Positions 16,238-25,116 of a stretch of 64,000 nt of DNA are shown here, in pieces (the first letter of the stretch is position 1; the number at the start of each line of letters is the position of its first letter). Both the position numbers and the translations under genes were made by a program. Where the stretch lies: the NCBI RefSeq assembly GCF_003722335.1, contig NZ_CP026100.1, positions 4,190,001 to 4,254,000 of the forward strand, read 5' to 3'. The notes under the pieces are model-generated. The model was not told the DNA's origin and searched no databases. It was given only the letters and a program-made list of their open reading frames with translations. This DNA is from Caulobacter flavus. GTDB lineage: Bacteria > Pseudomonadota > Alphaproteobacteria > Caulobacterales > Caulobacteraceae.

Positions 16238-18655
16238 ATGAGCGCGACGTCTTCGAAGACCCCGCAGCTCGAGCGCCCGGACGAGGTCCGCCAGCTTGAG
16301 AAGACGCTGACCGAGCGCGTCGACGCCCTTCTGCGCGAACCGAGCCCTACACGATTGCTCGAAGTCGCCGAAACCGCTTTCGGCTTGAAGCATGCCGGCT
16401 TCGCGCAACTGGCCGCCCCTCCCCTGCGCCATCTGCTCGCGTCCCTGCGCTCGCGCAGCGCGGGTTCCGAGATGGCCGACGCGGCCGGCTTCCTCCTGGC
16501 CCGAACCGTCGGCGTGGTCGACGGCGCTGGCCCAGGAACCAGACAAGCTCCGTGGGCGGAAGATCTCACGTCGGCGCCGGCGGCGGCGGCCGTTCCCGCC
16601 TCCGCTCTCCCCTATCGGATCGAAGACTACCGCAACTTCGGCGTCATCGCCCACGACCAGGCCGGCAAGGCGACGATGGCCGAGCGGATCCTGTCCTGCG
16701 TCGGCAAGACGAAGAACACCGCCGACCTCCAGGGCGGTTTCGCCACCATGGCCTGGGACGAGCCGTCGCAGGACAGCGCCGCTTCCGTCGCCCCTGCCGC
16801 CACGGCCGCGATCTGGAACGGGAAGCGCTTCAACGTCATCGACGCCCCGGCTCCCGACGATTTCGCCCTCGAACTTCCGCGAAGCCTGCGTGTCTTGGAC
16901 GGCGCGGTGATCGTTCTGGACGGCGCGGCCGGCGTGGAGCCCCAGATCGAAACGGCCTGGCGACTGGCCGACGAGGTTCCGCGGATCGTGTTCGTCGACG
17001 GGATGGACCGGGCCGACGCCGATTTCGATCGCTCGGTCGCTTCGATAGGCGACCGTCTCGGCGTCAGGGCCGTGCCGATCCAGCTGCCGCTCGGTTCGGG
17101 AGCCGGACTGAAAGGCGTGGTGGACTTGCTGCGGATGAAGGCCGTGGTCTGGGACGACGACAGCGGCGCCGCGGGGCGCGATCAGGAAATCCCGACCAAC
17201 CTGCTGAACGAGGCGCTGGCGGCCCGCGCGCATCTGGTGGAAAGCCTCATCGAGCACGATCGCGAGGCTGTCGTGGCGTTCCGGAGCGGCCGCCCGCCTT
17301 CCGTCGAGACGCTGAAGAGAAGCCTGCGCCAGGGCGTCCTGGCCGGCGCCCTCCACCCTGTGCTCTGCGGCTCGGCCGCCAAAGGCAAGGGCGTCCAGCC
17401 CATACTCGACGCCGTCGCCGACTACCTGCCTTCGCCCGCCGACGCCCCGCCGGCCAGAGGCGTGGACTTCAAGACCGGAGAGGCCGTCACCCGCATCCCC
17501 TCTGACGCCGAGCCGCTGTCGGCCTGGGCGTTCAGGGTCGCGCACGATCCTCTCGTCGGGTCCCTGACCTTCTGCCGCATCTACTCGGGCAAGCTGCAAG
17601 AGGGCATGAACCTGCTGAACGCCACCCGCGACAAGCGCGAGCGGGTCGCCCGCATACTGCTGATGCACGCCGACACCCGCGAGGACGTCAAGCAGGCCGG
17701 CGCCGGCGACGTGGTGGCCCTCGCCGGACTCAAGGAAACCTGCACGGGCGACACCCTGTGCGACCCTCTGACGTCGCCGGTGATACTGCAGCCGATGGAC
17801 TGCCCGCCCCCGGTCATCGAGATCCCCGTCGAGCCCAGGTCCCTGACCGGCCAAGAGGCGCTGCGCGGCGCCCTCCGGGGGCTGGTCGCCGACGATCCGT
17901 CGCTGATCGTCTCCCTCGACCCGTCCGGCCGCACTATCCTCAAGGGGGCCAGCGAACGGCAACTCGAGGCCAAGCTCGACATCCTCAAGCGAGACTACGG
18001 CATAGTCGCCCGGGTCGGCGCGCCACGCGCGGCCTATCTGGAGACGATCACCCGCCCGGCGACGATCGACTACACCCACAAGAAGCAGACCGGCGGCGCG
18101 GCGCAGTTCGCGCGCGTCACCATCGCCTTCGAGCCCGGCAAATCGGGATCCGGCTTCGTGTTCGAGTCGGCGATCGCGGGCGAGGCGGTGCCGAAGGCGT
18201 TCATCCCCGGCGTCCAGAAGGGACTGGAGGCGGCCAGGGCCAGTGGTCTGCTAGCCGGCTTCCCGGTTGTCGACTTCAAGGCCACCCTGGTGGGCGGCGG
18301 GCATCACGACGTCGACTCCACGTTCCTGGCCTTCGAGATCGCCACCCGCACCGCCTTCCAGGAACTGCGCGGCAAGGGTGAGCCCAGGCTGCTCGAGCCG
18401 ATCATGAAGGTCGAGGTCGTGACTCCAGAAGAGCATCTGGGGCAGATCCTCGGCGACCTGAGCGGCCGTCGAGGCGCGATCCAGGATATAGACAGGCGCG
18501 GAAGAGCAGCGACCGTGACCGCGCTGGTCCCCCTGGCGCGCCTCTTCGGCTACGCGCAGGATCTGCGGAGCCTGTCTCATGGCCTGGCGCAGTTCACGAT
18601 GGTCCATGATCGTTATGCACCGGCGCCAGACACGGCGGCGACGTTCCGAAGCTAA
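16238..18655 (+). CDS. EF-G-like protein with degenerate GTPase motifs
   Basis: An 805-residue EF-G paralogue with all five domains recognisable plus an extra 130-residue N-terminal helical extension. The G domain starts at RIEDYRNFGVIAH, but the key motifs have decayed: the P-loop reads AHDQAGKAT (138 to 146) instead of AHIDAGKTT; the switch-I segment RGITI is replaced by Ala/Pro-rich sequence (about 180 to 190); DTPGHVDF has become DAPAPDDF, losing the catalytic His; and NKMD has become DGMD (254 to 257). Domains II to V remain close to EF-G, including LLEPIMKVEVVTPEEHLG and FGYAQDLRSLSHG. It probably binds ribosomes without normal GTP turnover. The true fusA is not in this window. Start chosen at the ATG rather than an upstream TTG at 16208. 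Confidence 0.85.
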   Translation: MSATSSKTPQLERPDEVRQLEKTLTERVDALLREPSPTRLLEVAETAFGLKHAGFAQLAAPPLRHLLASLRSRSAGSEMADAAGFLLARTVGVVDGAGPGTRQAPWAEDLTSAPAAAAVPASALPYRIEDYRNFGVIAHDQAGKATMAERILSCVGKTKNTADLQGGFATMAWDEPSQDSAASVAPAATAAIWNGKRFNVIDAPAPDDFALELPRSLRVLDGAVIVLDGAAGVEPQIETAWRLADEVPRIVFVDGMDRADADFDRSVASIGDRLGVRAVPIQLPLGSGAGLKGVVDLLRMKAVVWDDDSGAAGRDQEIPTNLLNEALAARAHLVESLIEHDREAVVAFRSGRPPSVETLKRSLRQGVLAGALHPVLCGSAAKGKGVQPILDAVADYLPSPADAPPARGVDFKTGEAVTRIPSDAEPLSAWAFRVAHDPLVGSLTFCRIYSGKLQEGMNLLNATRDKRERVARILLMHADTREDVKQAGAGDVVALAGLKETCTGDTLCDPLTSPVILQPMDCPPPVIEIPVEPRSLTGQEALRGALRGLVADDPSLIVSLDPSGRTILKGASERQLEAKLDILKRDYGIVARVGAPRAAYLETITRPATIDYTHKKQTGGAAQFARVTIAFEPGKSGSGFVFESAIAGEAVPKAFIPGVQKGLEAARASGLLAGFPVVDFKATLVGGGHHDVDSTFLAFEIATRTAFQELRGKGEPRLLEPIMKVEVVTPEEHLGQILGDLSGRRGAIQDIDRRGRAATVTALVPLARLFGYAQDLRSLSHGLAQFTMVHDRYAPAPDTAATFRS

Positions 18656-18817
18656 AGGACCGCGCAGGCGCTCGAGCCGTCCATAAACTCCCCCGAGCTC
18701 GCGGCGATCGGCGCTCGCGAGTTCGGGGACATCGACGTCATGGCGATCATCGACGGCTTTCAGAAAAGCCGGCGACGATTGGGATCGGCGCGCCAGGCGG
18801 GCGTCCGAGCTGGAGGC

Positions 18818-18845
18818 AAAAAAGAAGGCGCCCTAAGGCGCCTTC
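18818..18845 (-). terminator. Rho-independent terminator (guaA-type, minus strand)
   Basis: GAAGGCGCC at 18824 to 18832 pairs perfectly with GGCGCCTTC at 18837 to 18845 around a 4-base loop. Six As at 18818 to 18823 become a U-run when read on the minus strand, so the terminator serves leftward transcription. No complete minus-strand gene lies to its right, only the guaA-like stub at 18851 to 18868. It could also block read-through from the EF-G-like gene. Confidence 0.8.
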
Positions 18846-18850
18846 GTTGA

Positions 18851-18868
18851 TCACTCCCACTCAATAAT
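18851..18868 (-). other. guaA 3'-end remnant; candidate genomic-island attachment site
   Basis: On the minus strand the bases read ATT-ATT-GAG-TGG-GAG-TGA, that is Ile-Ile-Glu-Trp-Glu-stop. GMP synthase (GuaA) proteins characteristically end in Gly-Thr-Ile-Glu-Trp-Glu, and the terminator expected after guaA follows 5 bases downstream. Homology to guaA ends after the first Ile, and the sequence on the inner side is AT-rich. Islands that integrate in the 3' end of guaA leave exactly such a duplicate of the last codons at their far end. The full guaA and integrase would then lie to the right, outside the window. The match is short, so the call rests on context. Confidence 0.5.
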
Positions 18869-19412
18869 ACTCAAATCACTCAAGACACTGTAATTAAAGA
18901 GATTTTCTAATCACACATTTGTTATCCCGCCGACGAAATCGCCGGAATATTATCACATTGTTTTTTATGGGAAATTTCTCAACTTGACACGACCGCCATA
19001 GCGCGCCATTTGATTTTTGCATCAAGTACAGCCTAATATATATCCACACTATATACTTACACAAAAACACACCCAAACCACCCCGAACTACGCTCCAGCC
19101 CTCCCCCAAACTCTCCCCACCCGGCCGAGTCGGCGCGTTCGAGACCGACAGCGTGCGCGGGCGCCCATTTCATTCCATCCGGCCTGCCGCTCTGCATCCC
19201 CAAAATGGTCAGCCAGGCTCATCTGAAAAATACCGTCGCCCTCTCATGAAAAGCCTGTGGCGCAAGGCGTTTCAGTCACAGCGCCTTCGGATTGGCGAGG
19301 CAAAGACGCCACCTATCCCGCCCGTGCCATAGCGAGTATCGCCTCCACCACTTCACGGCGAAGTTGCGATCCGCCAAGGTGCCCCAATCAAGCTGGGCCG
19401 TGGCGAGCGTAC
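18869..19412. other. AT-rich intergenic region at the island edge
   Basis: About 540 bases with no believable gene. The first 250 bases are much richer in A and T than anything to the left, with runs such as TAATATATATCC near 19030, and then composition returns toward the local norm. A 71-codon minus-strand ORF (18894 to 19109) has atypical composition and no ribosome site and is not called. The region probably contains the promoter of the Gabija-like operon; no convincing -35/-10 pair could be fixed by eye. Confidence 0.5.
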
Positions 19413-21551
19413 ATGCACATTTCTAGACTGCAGCTGGTCAACTACCGCAACTTCGCGCGAACCAGCGTGACGTTCAAAGGCGGCGTCAACACGATCATCG
19501 GGGAGAACGGCTCGGGTAAGACCAACCTCTTCCGCGCCATTCGCCTGCTGCTCGACGGCAACCTTTCCTGGTCGGCCAGCCGCATGACCCGCGACGACTT
19601 TCATCGGGGCCTAGGCCCCGATTGGCAGGGCCATTGGATCATCATTAGCTTGGACTTCGCCGACGTCTCGGACGACGAGGCGGTACAGGCCATGTTCCTC
19701 CACGGCGCCGGTGACGCCGCCGCGGGCGGCGCCGTCGATCGGGCCAGCTACACCCTCGTCTGTCGGCCCAAAGCGCCACGCCGCGTCCAGCTTTCCAAAC
19801 TGGCGGCCGGTGACGTCGCTGGGCTGGACGCGATCCGCGCCGAGATGACCATCGACGACTATGAGACAGCGCTATTCGGCAAGAGCACGGCCGACTTCAC
19901 CGATCCGGCCGCCTACACGGCCCTGGTGGGGGATTTCAGCGCCGTCCAGTTTCCAGCCGAACTGGAGCCGCCTGGCCTGGGCTTCCGGATCCAGGGGGCG
20001 ATGACGATCTATGACCACGTCTGCTTCACGTACATCCAGGCCCTGCGCGACGTGGTCGAGGAGTTCCGCAACAACCGCACTAATCCGCTCCTGGGGCTGC
20101 TGCGGAGCAAAAGCGGCAAGATCAGCGCCGCGACCATGGACCCCATCACGGCCCTGGTTGATCAGCTCAACGGCAAGATCTCCGACCTCGACGACGTTCA
20201 GGAGGTCCGCAGGAACATCCGCGAGACGATTTCCGACGCTGCGGGGGTGACCTACTCGCCCACCAAGCTCTCGATCCGTTCGGAACTGCCGACCGAGGCC
20301 GACCGCCTGTTCCAGTCCCTGAAACTCTTTGTCGGCGAGGCCGACGACGGCCACGAGGGCGGCGTCCAGGATCTCAGCCTGGGCGGCGCCAACCTGATCT
20401 ACCTCACTCTCAAGCTCCTGGAGTTCAAATACCAGAAGGGCAAGCAGGCCTGCGCCAACATCCTGCTGATCGAGGAGCCGGAAGCCCACATCCACACCCA
20501 CATTCAGAAGACCCTGTTCGAGCGACTGAAGTACGACGAGACCCAGATCATCTATTCGACCCACTCGACCCACATCTCCGAGGTCAGCAAGGTCGACAGC
20601 ATCAATATCCTGGCGCGGTCGGGAGCCAGCTGCGAGGCCTATCAGCCCTCGGTCGGTCTCGATACCGACCAGATCGGTGCGCTCGAACGCTACCTCGACG
20701 CGGTGCGATCCAACCTACTCTTCGCCAAGAGTGTGATCCTCGTGGAAGGCGACGCCGAGGAAATCCTCATCCCTATCCTGGTCAAACAGGTGCTCGGGAT
20801 CAGCCTCGACGAGATGGGCGTCAGCCTGATCAACATCCGCAGCACCGGCTTCGAAAACATCTCGGTCCTCTTCCACGCCGACCGCATCCGCAAACGCTGC
20901 GCGATCATCACCGACTTGGATGCGCCAACCATCGACATCACGGTCCATGAGGGCGACACCAAAGAGACAATCACCGACAAGGGCGTCGCCGAGCGCTCGG
21001 CCAAGGCCGGAGCGGACCGTCACGAGCGCCTGACGGCCATGGAGGCGGCCAACCCGCTGGTCAGCTGCCACTTCGCTGATCACACCTTCGAGGTCGACTT
21101 CATCAAGGCAGGCAACGTCCAGACCGTCGTGGACGTCGTGCCTGAACTCTACGTGCAGAAGGCCTATCGCGACGCGGCCATCGCGCGCCTGGCGTCAGGC
21201 AAACTCGATGAGTACGGCCCCCAGGTGCTGTTCCTGGCCAACAAGGCCGGCAAGGGCTGGTTCGCGGTGATGCTGGGCCGGCTGATCACGGCCGACACCA
21301 TCGTGCCAGGCTACATCCTAGATGCACTGCTGAAGGTCCATGCGCCGCTGTCGGCGCCGACGATCGCGGCGATCATCGACCATCGACTCGCGGCCTTGCA
21401 AGCCAACGGCGCGGACGAGCTCGATATCCTGATGCTGGGCGTGGAGGTGGAAAAGTACCGCACCGGCGAGATCGATCTGGATGCGCTGAAGGCCAGCCTA
21501 CTTGCGAACTACCCGGAAGGGACGCTCGCGGAAATTCTAAGCAGGCTCTGA
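19413..21551 (+). CDS. gajA: GajA-like OLD-family ATPase/TOPRIM endonuclease (Gabija-type)
   Basis: A 712-residue protein with an N-terminal ABC/AAA ATPase: Walker A GENGSGKT at 30 to 37, signature DLSLGGANLIYLTL, Walker B ILLIEEPEAH, and H-loop IIYSTHSTHIS. A C-terminal TOPRIM nuclease follows, with Glu445 in ILVEGDAEEI and Asp501/Asp503 in IITDLDAP. This is the OLD architecture; when followed directly by a UvrD-like helicase, as here 2 bases later, it corresponds to class 2 OLD, known as Gabija GajA. It is expected to nick or degrade phage DNA when nucleotide pools fall. It is longer than the best-known GajA (about 580 residues), mostly after the TOPRIM core. An upstream frame to 19257 looks non-coding. 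Confidence 0.82.
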   Translation: MHISRLQLVNYRNFARTSVTFKGGVNTIIGENGSGKTNLFRAIRLLLDGNLSWSASRMTRDDFHRGLGPDWQGHWIIISLDFADVSDDEAVQAMFLHGAGDAAAGGAVDRASYTLVCRPKAPRRVQLSKLAAGDVAGLDAIRAEMTIDDYETALFGKSTADFTDPAAYTALVGDFSAVQFPAELEPPGLGFRIQGAMTIYDHVCFTYIQALRDVVEEFRNNRTNPLLGLLRSKSGKISAATMDPITALVDQLNGKISDLDDVQEVRRNIRETISDAAGVTYSPTKLSIRSELPTEADRLFQSLKLFVGEADDGHEGGVQDLSLGGANLIYLTLKLLEFKYQKGKQACANILLIEEPEAHIHTHIQKTLFERLKYDETQIIYSTHSTHISEVSKVDSINILARSGASCEAYQPSVGLDTDQIGALERYLDAVRSNLLFAKSVILVEGDAEEILIPILVKQVLGISLDEMGVSLINIRSTGFENISVLFHADRIRKRCAIITDLDAPTIDITVHEGDTKETITDKGVAERSAKAGADRHERLTAMEAANPLVSCHFADHTFEVDFIKAGNVQTVVDVVPELYVQKAYRDAAIARLASGKLDEYGPQVLFLANKAGKGWFAVMLGRLITADTIVPGYILDALLKVHAPLSAPTIAAIIDHRLAALQANGADELDILMLGVEVEKYRTGEIDLDALKASLLANYPEGTLAEILSRL

Positions 21552-21553
21552 CC

Positions 21554-23389
21554 ATGTTCGTCTGGGCAGAAGATGACCTCAACGCCGAGCAGGCCGCCGC
21601 CGTGATGGAGCCCGGCAGCGTTTTTCTCACCGCCTGCCCCGGTAGCGGCAAGACCCGCACCCTCACCTATCGGATCGCCCGCGAACTCTCCCTCCTGACC
21701 TCCCCCCAGCAGCGCGTGATGGCCATCACCTACACTCATCGCGCCGCCGAAGAGATCCAGGACCGGATCGACGGCCTGGGCGTGGACAGCTCACGACTTT
21801 GGATCGGAACAATCCACGCCTTCTGTCTGGAATGGATCCTCAAGCCCTACGGGATCTACCATCCTTCGCTGCGCAATGGATTTCGGGTGATCGACCCCCA
21901 AGCGCGCGACGCGCTGCTCGACGAGCTCTGCGCGGCCAGCAAGGTCCCGGGCCTGTCGCGGTGGGAATGCGACCACTATGTCACGACCAGCTCGACAATC
22001 TTCCAATGCCGGGACGCCACACTGGCCCCGCATGTGGAGACCATCCTCAAGCAGTATCGGGCTCGACTGCAGGCCGATCGCCAGATCGATTTCGAGATGA
22101 TGCTGAAGTTCTCCTATCAGCTCATCAAGCGTGGCGACGCCGTCGCCAAGATCCTCAGCCGGATCTTCACCTGTATCCTGGTCGACGAGTACCAGGACAC
22201 CAAAGAGATCCAGTACGGCATTCTGGCCGCGATCCTGAAGGCCGGCGGAGGCGAGACCCGCGCCTTCATCGTCGGCGACCCCAACCAGGCGATCCTGGCC
22301 TCGCTTGGCGGCCACGCCATGGCGGTCGCCGACTTCGCCACCCTGGCCAGCGTAGCCCTGGTGGAGAAGGACCTGTCGCGAAACTACCGCTCCTCGCGGC
22401 GGATCGTTGAGTACTTCGGACACTTCAACGAGCTGACGGCCACCATCGAGGCGGCCGGCGAGCATCGGGACTTCGCCAGCCTCATCACCTACGACACAGA
22501 GACCCACCAGAAGGACCTGGAGGCCGAACTGGTGCGGCTGATCCGGCGTAGCATCGAGGTCGAAAAGATCGCACCGCACGAGGTCTGCGTCGTGGCGCCG
22601 CAATGGGCCAAGCTCGCGACAATGACCCGGGCCCTGATCGCGGCCTTGCCAGAGTACGAGTTCAACGGACCCGGCGCCATTCCCTTCGCCCGAAGCCCGG
22701 ACAATTTCTGGTACAAGGTCAGCCGGATCGTCCTGACCAAACCCCACCCGGCGCTGTTTGTCCGCCGGCTGCGCTGGGCTGGCGAGGTGCTGCGCGAACT
22801 GATCAACGCCGGCGCGCCCGTCGAACACCTGTCGCGGCGAGACTTCCTCAGACTCTGCAACGGCATCCGCCTGAACGAGCTGGATGGCTTGACCTATCTG
22901 CGCCTGTTTTTCGACGCCTTACTGGACGTGCTGGGTCTGTCGATCGACGACTACGACACTATCAAAGACCACCACGTCGCGTTCTTCGACGCTTCGACGG
23001 CCCGGCTGAAGCTGTTGGTCAAGGAGGGCGGCGAGGGCCTGTCGGAATTGAGCGCTTTTCAGAAGGTGTTCTCCGAGCGATCCGGCATCACCGTCTCCTC
23101 GATCCATGGGGTCAAGGGCTTGGAGTTCGACACGGTGATCGCCTACTGCCTGCTCGAGGATATGGTCCCTCATTTCAGCGATCCGGAGGGGCAAGCCAGC
23201 GCCACCAAGCTCCTGTACGTCATCGGCTCCAGGGCCAGAAAGCACCTGCACCTGATCTCCGAGCAGGGACGCCAGAACAAGTATCGAGAACCCTATCTGC
23301 CCACCAAGCGGCTCGAAACCTACGCCTATGGATACGACGCCTGGCCCTCACCGCCGCCAACGACCGGCGTGGCGCCGGCCCCGCCCTGA
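21554..23389 (+). CDS. gajB: GajB-like UvrD/Rep-type helicase (Gabija-type)
   Basis: A 611-residue superfamily 1A helicase. Motifs in order: Walker A PGSGKT (29 to 34), AITYTHRAAEEI (Ia), Walker B VDEYQD (210 to 215), GDPNQAI (III), RNYRSSRRI (IV), SSIHGVKGLEFDTVI (V) and LLYVIGSRARKHL (VI). The ATG follows the gajA stop by 2 bases, so the two are cotranscribed and probably made in stoichiometric amounts. In Gabija, GajB senses DNA ends or intermediates and activates GajA. It is about 110 residues longer than the usual GajB but has the full motif set, so it should be active. An ordinary repair helicase is less likely given the partner gene. Confidence 0.82.
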   Translation: MFVWAEDDLNAEQAAAVMEPGSVFLTACPGSGKTRTLTYRIARELSLLTSPQQRVMAITYTHRAAEEIQDRIDGLGVDSSRLWIGTIHAFCLEWILKPYGIYHPSLRNGFRVIDPQARDALLDELCAASKVPGLSRWECDHYVTTSSTIFQCRDATLAPHVETILKQYRARLQADRQIDFEMMLKFSYQLIKRGDAVAKILSRIFTCILVDEYQDTKEIQYGILAAILKAGGGETRAFIVGDPNQAILASLGGHAMAVADFATLASVALVEKDLSRNYRSSRRIVEYFGHFNELTATIEAAGEHRDFASLITYDTETHQKDLEAELVRLIRRSIEVEKIAPHEVCVVAPQWAKLATMTRALIAALPEYEFNGPGAIPFARSPDNFWYKVSRIVLTKPHPALFVRRLRWAGEVLRELINAGAPVEHLSRRDFLRLCNGIRLNELDGLTYLRLFFDALLDVLGLSIDDYDTIKDHHVAFFDASTARLKLLVKEGGEGLSELSAFQKVFSERSGITVSSIHGVKGLEFDTVIAYCLLEDMVPHFSDPEGQASATKLLYVIGSRARKHLHLISEQGRQNKYREPYLPTKRLETYAYGYDAWPSPPPTTGVAPAPP

Positions 23390-23412
23390 TCGACAAACGC
23401 GGGCTCCCTGTC

Positions 23413-24312
23413 TCAGATTCGATCCGAGAAGCGCTCGAACGCCGTGATTTTCCGGGTCGGCAGGTGGATCTCGCCGCCATAGATCTCCTTGGCGAGATAC
23501 TCCAGCTCCGCGTCCCGATCAGCCTCGGCCACGTCGATGTACCAAGCCTTGGGGGTTGGCCCCTCCTCGCCGTTCCAGCGATAGCCACGCGCCTTCAGCC
23601 GATCTTTCAGGTCGAAAGGCGAACGTTCGGCCCAGATGCGCCAGCTCGGCTGGCGAGCGACCTCGAGCAGATGAGAGAGCGCCGTGCGACCGCTCTTCAG
23701 CGGACGGCCCAGGATCTCCAGTCCCGCCAGGCAGTCGTTCTCGGCCCGGTGGCCTTCAAAGAAGAAACCGCACTGGCTGGCGAGATACGAAAGCTTGGTC
23801 CCCTCAAAGCCCTCCCCGGCCCAATCGACCTGGCTCATCGAGCATGCCCACCCCTTCAGCTTGAACGCCTCGCACAGACGCTCGACGAAGCGCCGGTCGA
23901 ACTGAGCGTTGTGGGCGATGACCACGGCGGCTTGGGCGATGAAGGCGGCGACGTCGTTGGGATCGATGGCGTGACCAGCGACCATTTCGTTGGTGATGCC
24001 GGTGATCCGGGTAATCTCCGCGGAGATCGGGACTTTCGGTTCGCGCAGGGCGGTGAACGCCTCACCGACCGCGCAAATGCGCCCATCGGCGTCGTATTTG
24101 AACGGCACCATGGCCAGTTCGATGATCTCGTCGCGGGAGGAATCCGTCCCGGTGGTTTCCGTATCGATGTAGACGCCGTCCTTCAGCAGTGCGGCGTTGG
24201 TGATCGGCGCCAGGGTGCAGGACTCTAGCCGACGCAGCAGGCGATAGCGGCCGCTGGCTTCAAGCTGAGCCGCCATGACCTCAAGAGCAGCCAGATCCGG
24301 AGTTTCGATCAC
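23413..24312 (-). CDS. DnaQ-like DEDDh 3'-5' exonuclease
   Basis: A 299-residue protein with a DEDDh exonuclease domain starting near residue 45: ExoI Asp50-Thr-Glu52 in VYIDTETTG, ExoII Asp139 in AHNAQFD, and ExoIII His188 and Asp193 in HRAENDC. The C-terminal third (RLKARGYRWNGEEGPTPKAWY and beyond) is the extension often found in stand-alone DnaQ-like nucleases of this type. It degrades single-stranded DNA or RNA ends. It converges on the Gabija-like operon, with only 23 bases between the stop codons, so it travels with the defence genes but has its own promoter. It could be a repair enzyme or an added effector. Confidence 0.85.
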   Translation of the reverse strand: MIETPDLAALEVMAAQLEASGRYRLLRRLESCTLAPITNAALLKDGVYIDTETTGTDSSRDEIIELAMVPFKYDADGRICAVGEAFTALREPKVPISAEITRITGITNEMVAGHAIDPNDVAAFIAQAAVVIAHNAQFDRRFVERLCEAFKLKGWACSMSQVDWAGEGFEGTKLSYLASQCGFFFEGHRAENDCLAGLEILGRPLKSGRTALSHLLEVARQPSWRIWAERSPFDLKDRLKARGYRWNGEEGPTPKAWYIDVAEADRDAELEYLAKEIYGGEIHLPTRKITAFERFSDRI

Positions 24313-24754
24313 GTACTTGGTCGACCTCTAGGCTTGTCCTCAGCTTGACCAGACAGCGGTGCTTACCGCGCCTGGCAACGTTCCTCACCTTGGTAGCGAG
24401 ATTCTCATCGATCTTCTCGCAAGCGCCAAGACAGCTTGAAGCCAGCGCAGGTTCAACCACGGCCCGATCTGACGATTTAGCGCGCGTTGAGGGGTGAGCG
24501 GGTCCCGATGCGTAACCCCATAAAAGCGCTGACAGCGGGGATCCTATGGTCCGCCAAAAGACGAGACACGATCGCGCACGTCGGCGTCGGCCCGGTCCCC
24601 TTTTGGGGACGGCGGCGCCCCTCATCGCCACCTTTGGCGTCGGACCGACCGCGTACGAAATCTTCGCAGCGAACACACCCAAGGCCGATAACCGGATTTG
24701 GATCTCCTACCCACATCGTGATTTCCGGGGGCCAGCGCCCTCCCCGGGGCGCTG
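24313..24754. other. Intergenic region before fliQ without a supported gene
   Basis: Both strands have open frames here, but the translations are arginine/proline-rich mixtures without domain character, and no start has a good ribosome site. A 69-codon plus-strand frame (24546 to 24755) ends in a TGATG overlap with fliQ, which could be fortuitous. The sequence may be remnant DNA carried with fliQ. No tRNA or clear terminator was seen. Confidence 0.4.
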
Positions 24755-25018
24755 ATGGACGGCGCCGAAGTTCTAGACGTGGCCCGAGCCGCGATCTGGC
24801 TGACGGTGGAAATCTCGGCGCCGATTTTGATCGCCGGCCTGGTTGTCGGCGTCGCAATCGGTCTTTTTCAGGCCCTGACCCAGATCCAGGAGCAGACGCT
24901 CGTCTACGCTCCGAAGATCGTGGCGATCTTTATCACGCTCCTGATTTTCCTGCCGATGATGGCCGCCCTGATGAAGAAATTCATGGAGCAAATCGCGCAA
25001 CGGATCGCTGCGATGTAG
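24755..25018 (+). CDS. fliQ: FliQ, flagellar export-gate subunit (orphan copy)
   Basis: An 87-residue protein with two membrane helices, matching FliQ in length and pattern: DVARAAIWLTVEISAPILIAG, GVAIGLFQALTQIQEQTL, then VYAPKIVAIFITLLIFLP. The QALTQIQE-TL-PK stretch is the conserved FliQ/SctS cytoplasmic loop. FliQ helps build the FliPQR export gate of the flagellar or type III secretion apparatus. Normally it sits beside fliP and fliR; here neither is present and the next gene is a cytochrome. It appears intact. It may be a duplicate carried on the island or the product of a rearrangement. Sequence resemblance to Caulobacter FliQ supports the host assignment. Confidence 0.88.
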   Translation: MDGAEVLDVARAAIWLTVEISAPILIAGLVVGVAIGLFQALTQIQEQTLVYAPKIVAIFITLLIFLPMMAALMKKFMEQIAQRIAAM

Positions 25019-25116
25019 CCGCACGGGGCGGCGGCGGACCTCACCATACTTTCGAAACAGGCGCGGCCCGTGGCGGCGATCTCAGCCTTGTAGAACTCAA
25101 AAGGGAGGTAAGACCG

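Noticed and set aside
18700..18815. Possible short coding remnant (ELAAIGAREFGDIDVM) after the EF-G-like gene
   Set aside because: About 40 codons with no start, no partner and no family; too little to call.
18894..19109. 71-codon minus-strand ORF in the AT-rich region
   Set aside because: Atypical composition, no ribosome site, no recognisable protein features.
18650..19412. tRNA gene as island attachment site
   Set aside because: No cloverleaf or T-loop consensus seen near the boundary; the guaA-like stub explains the site better.
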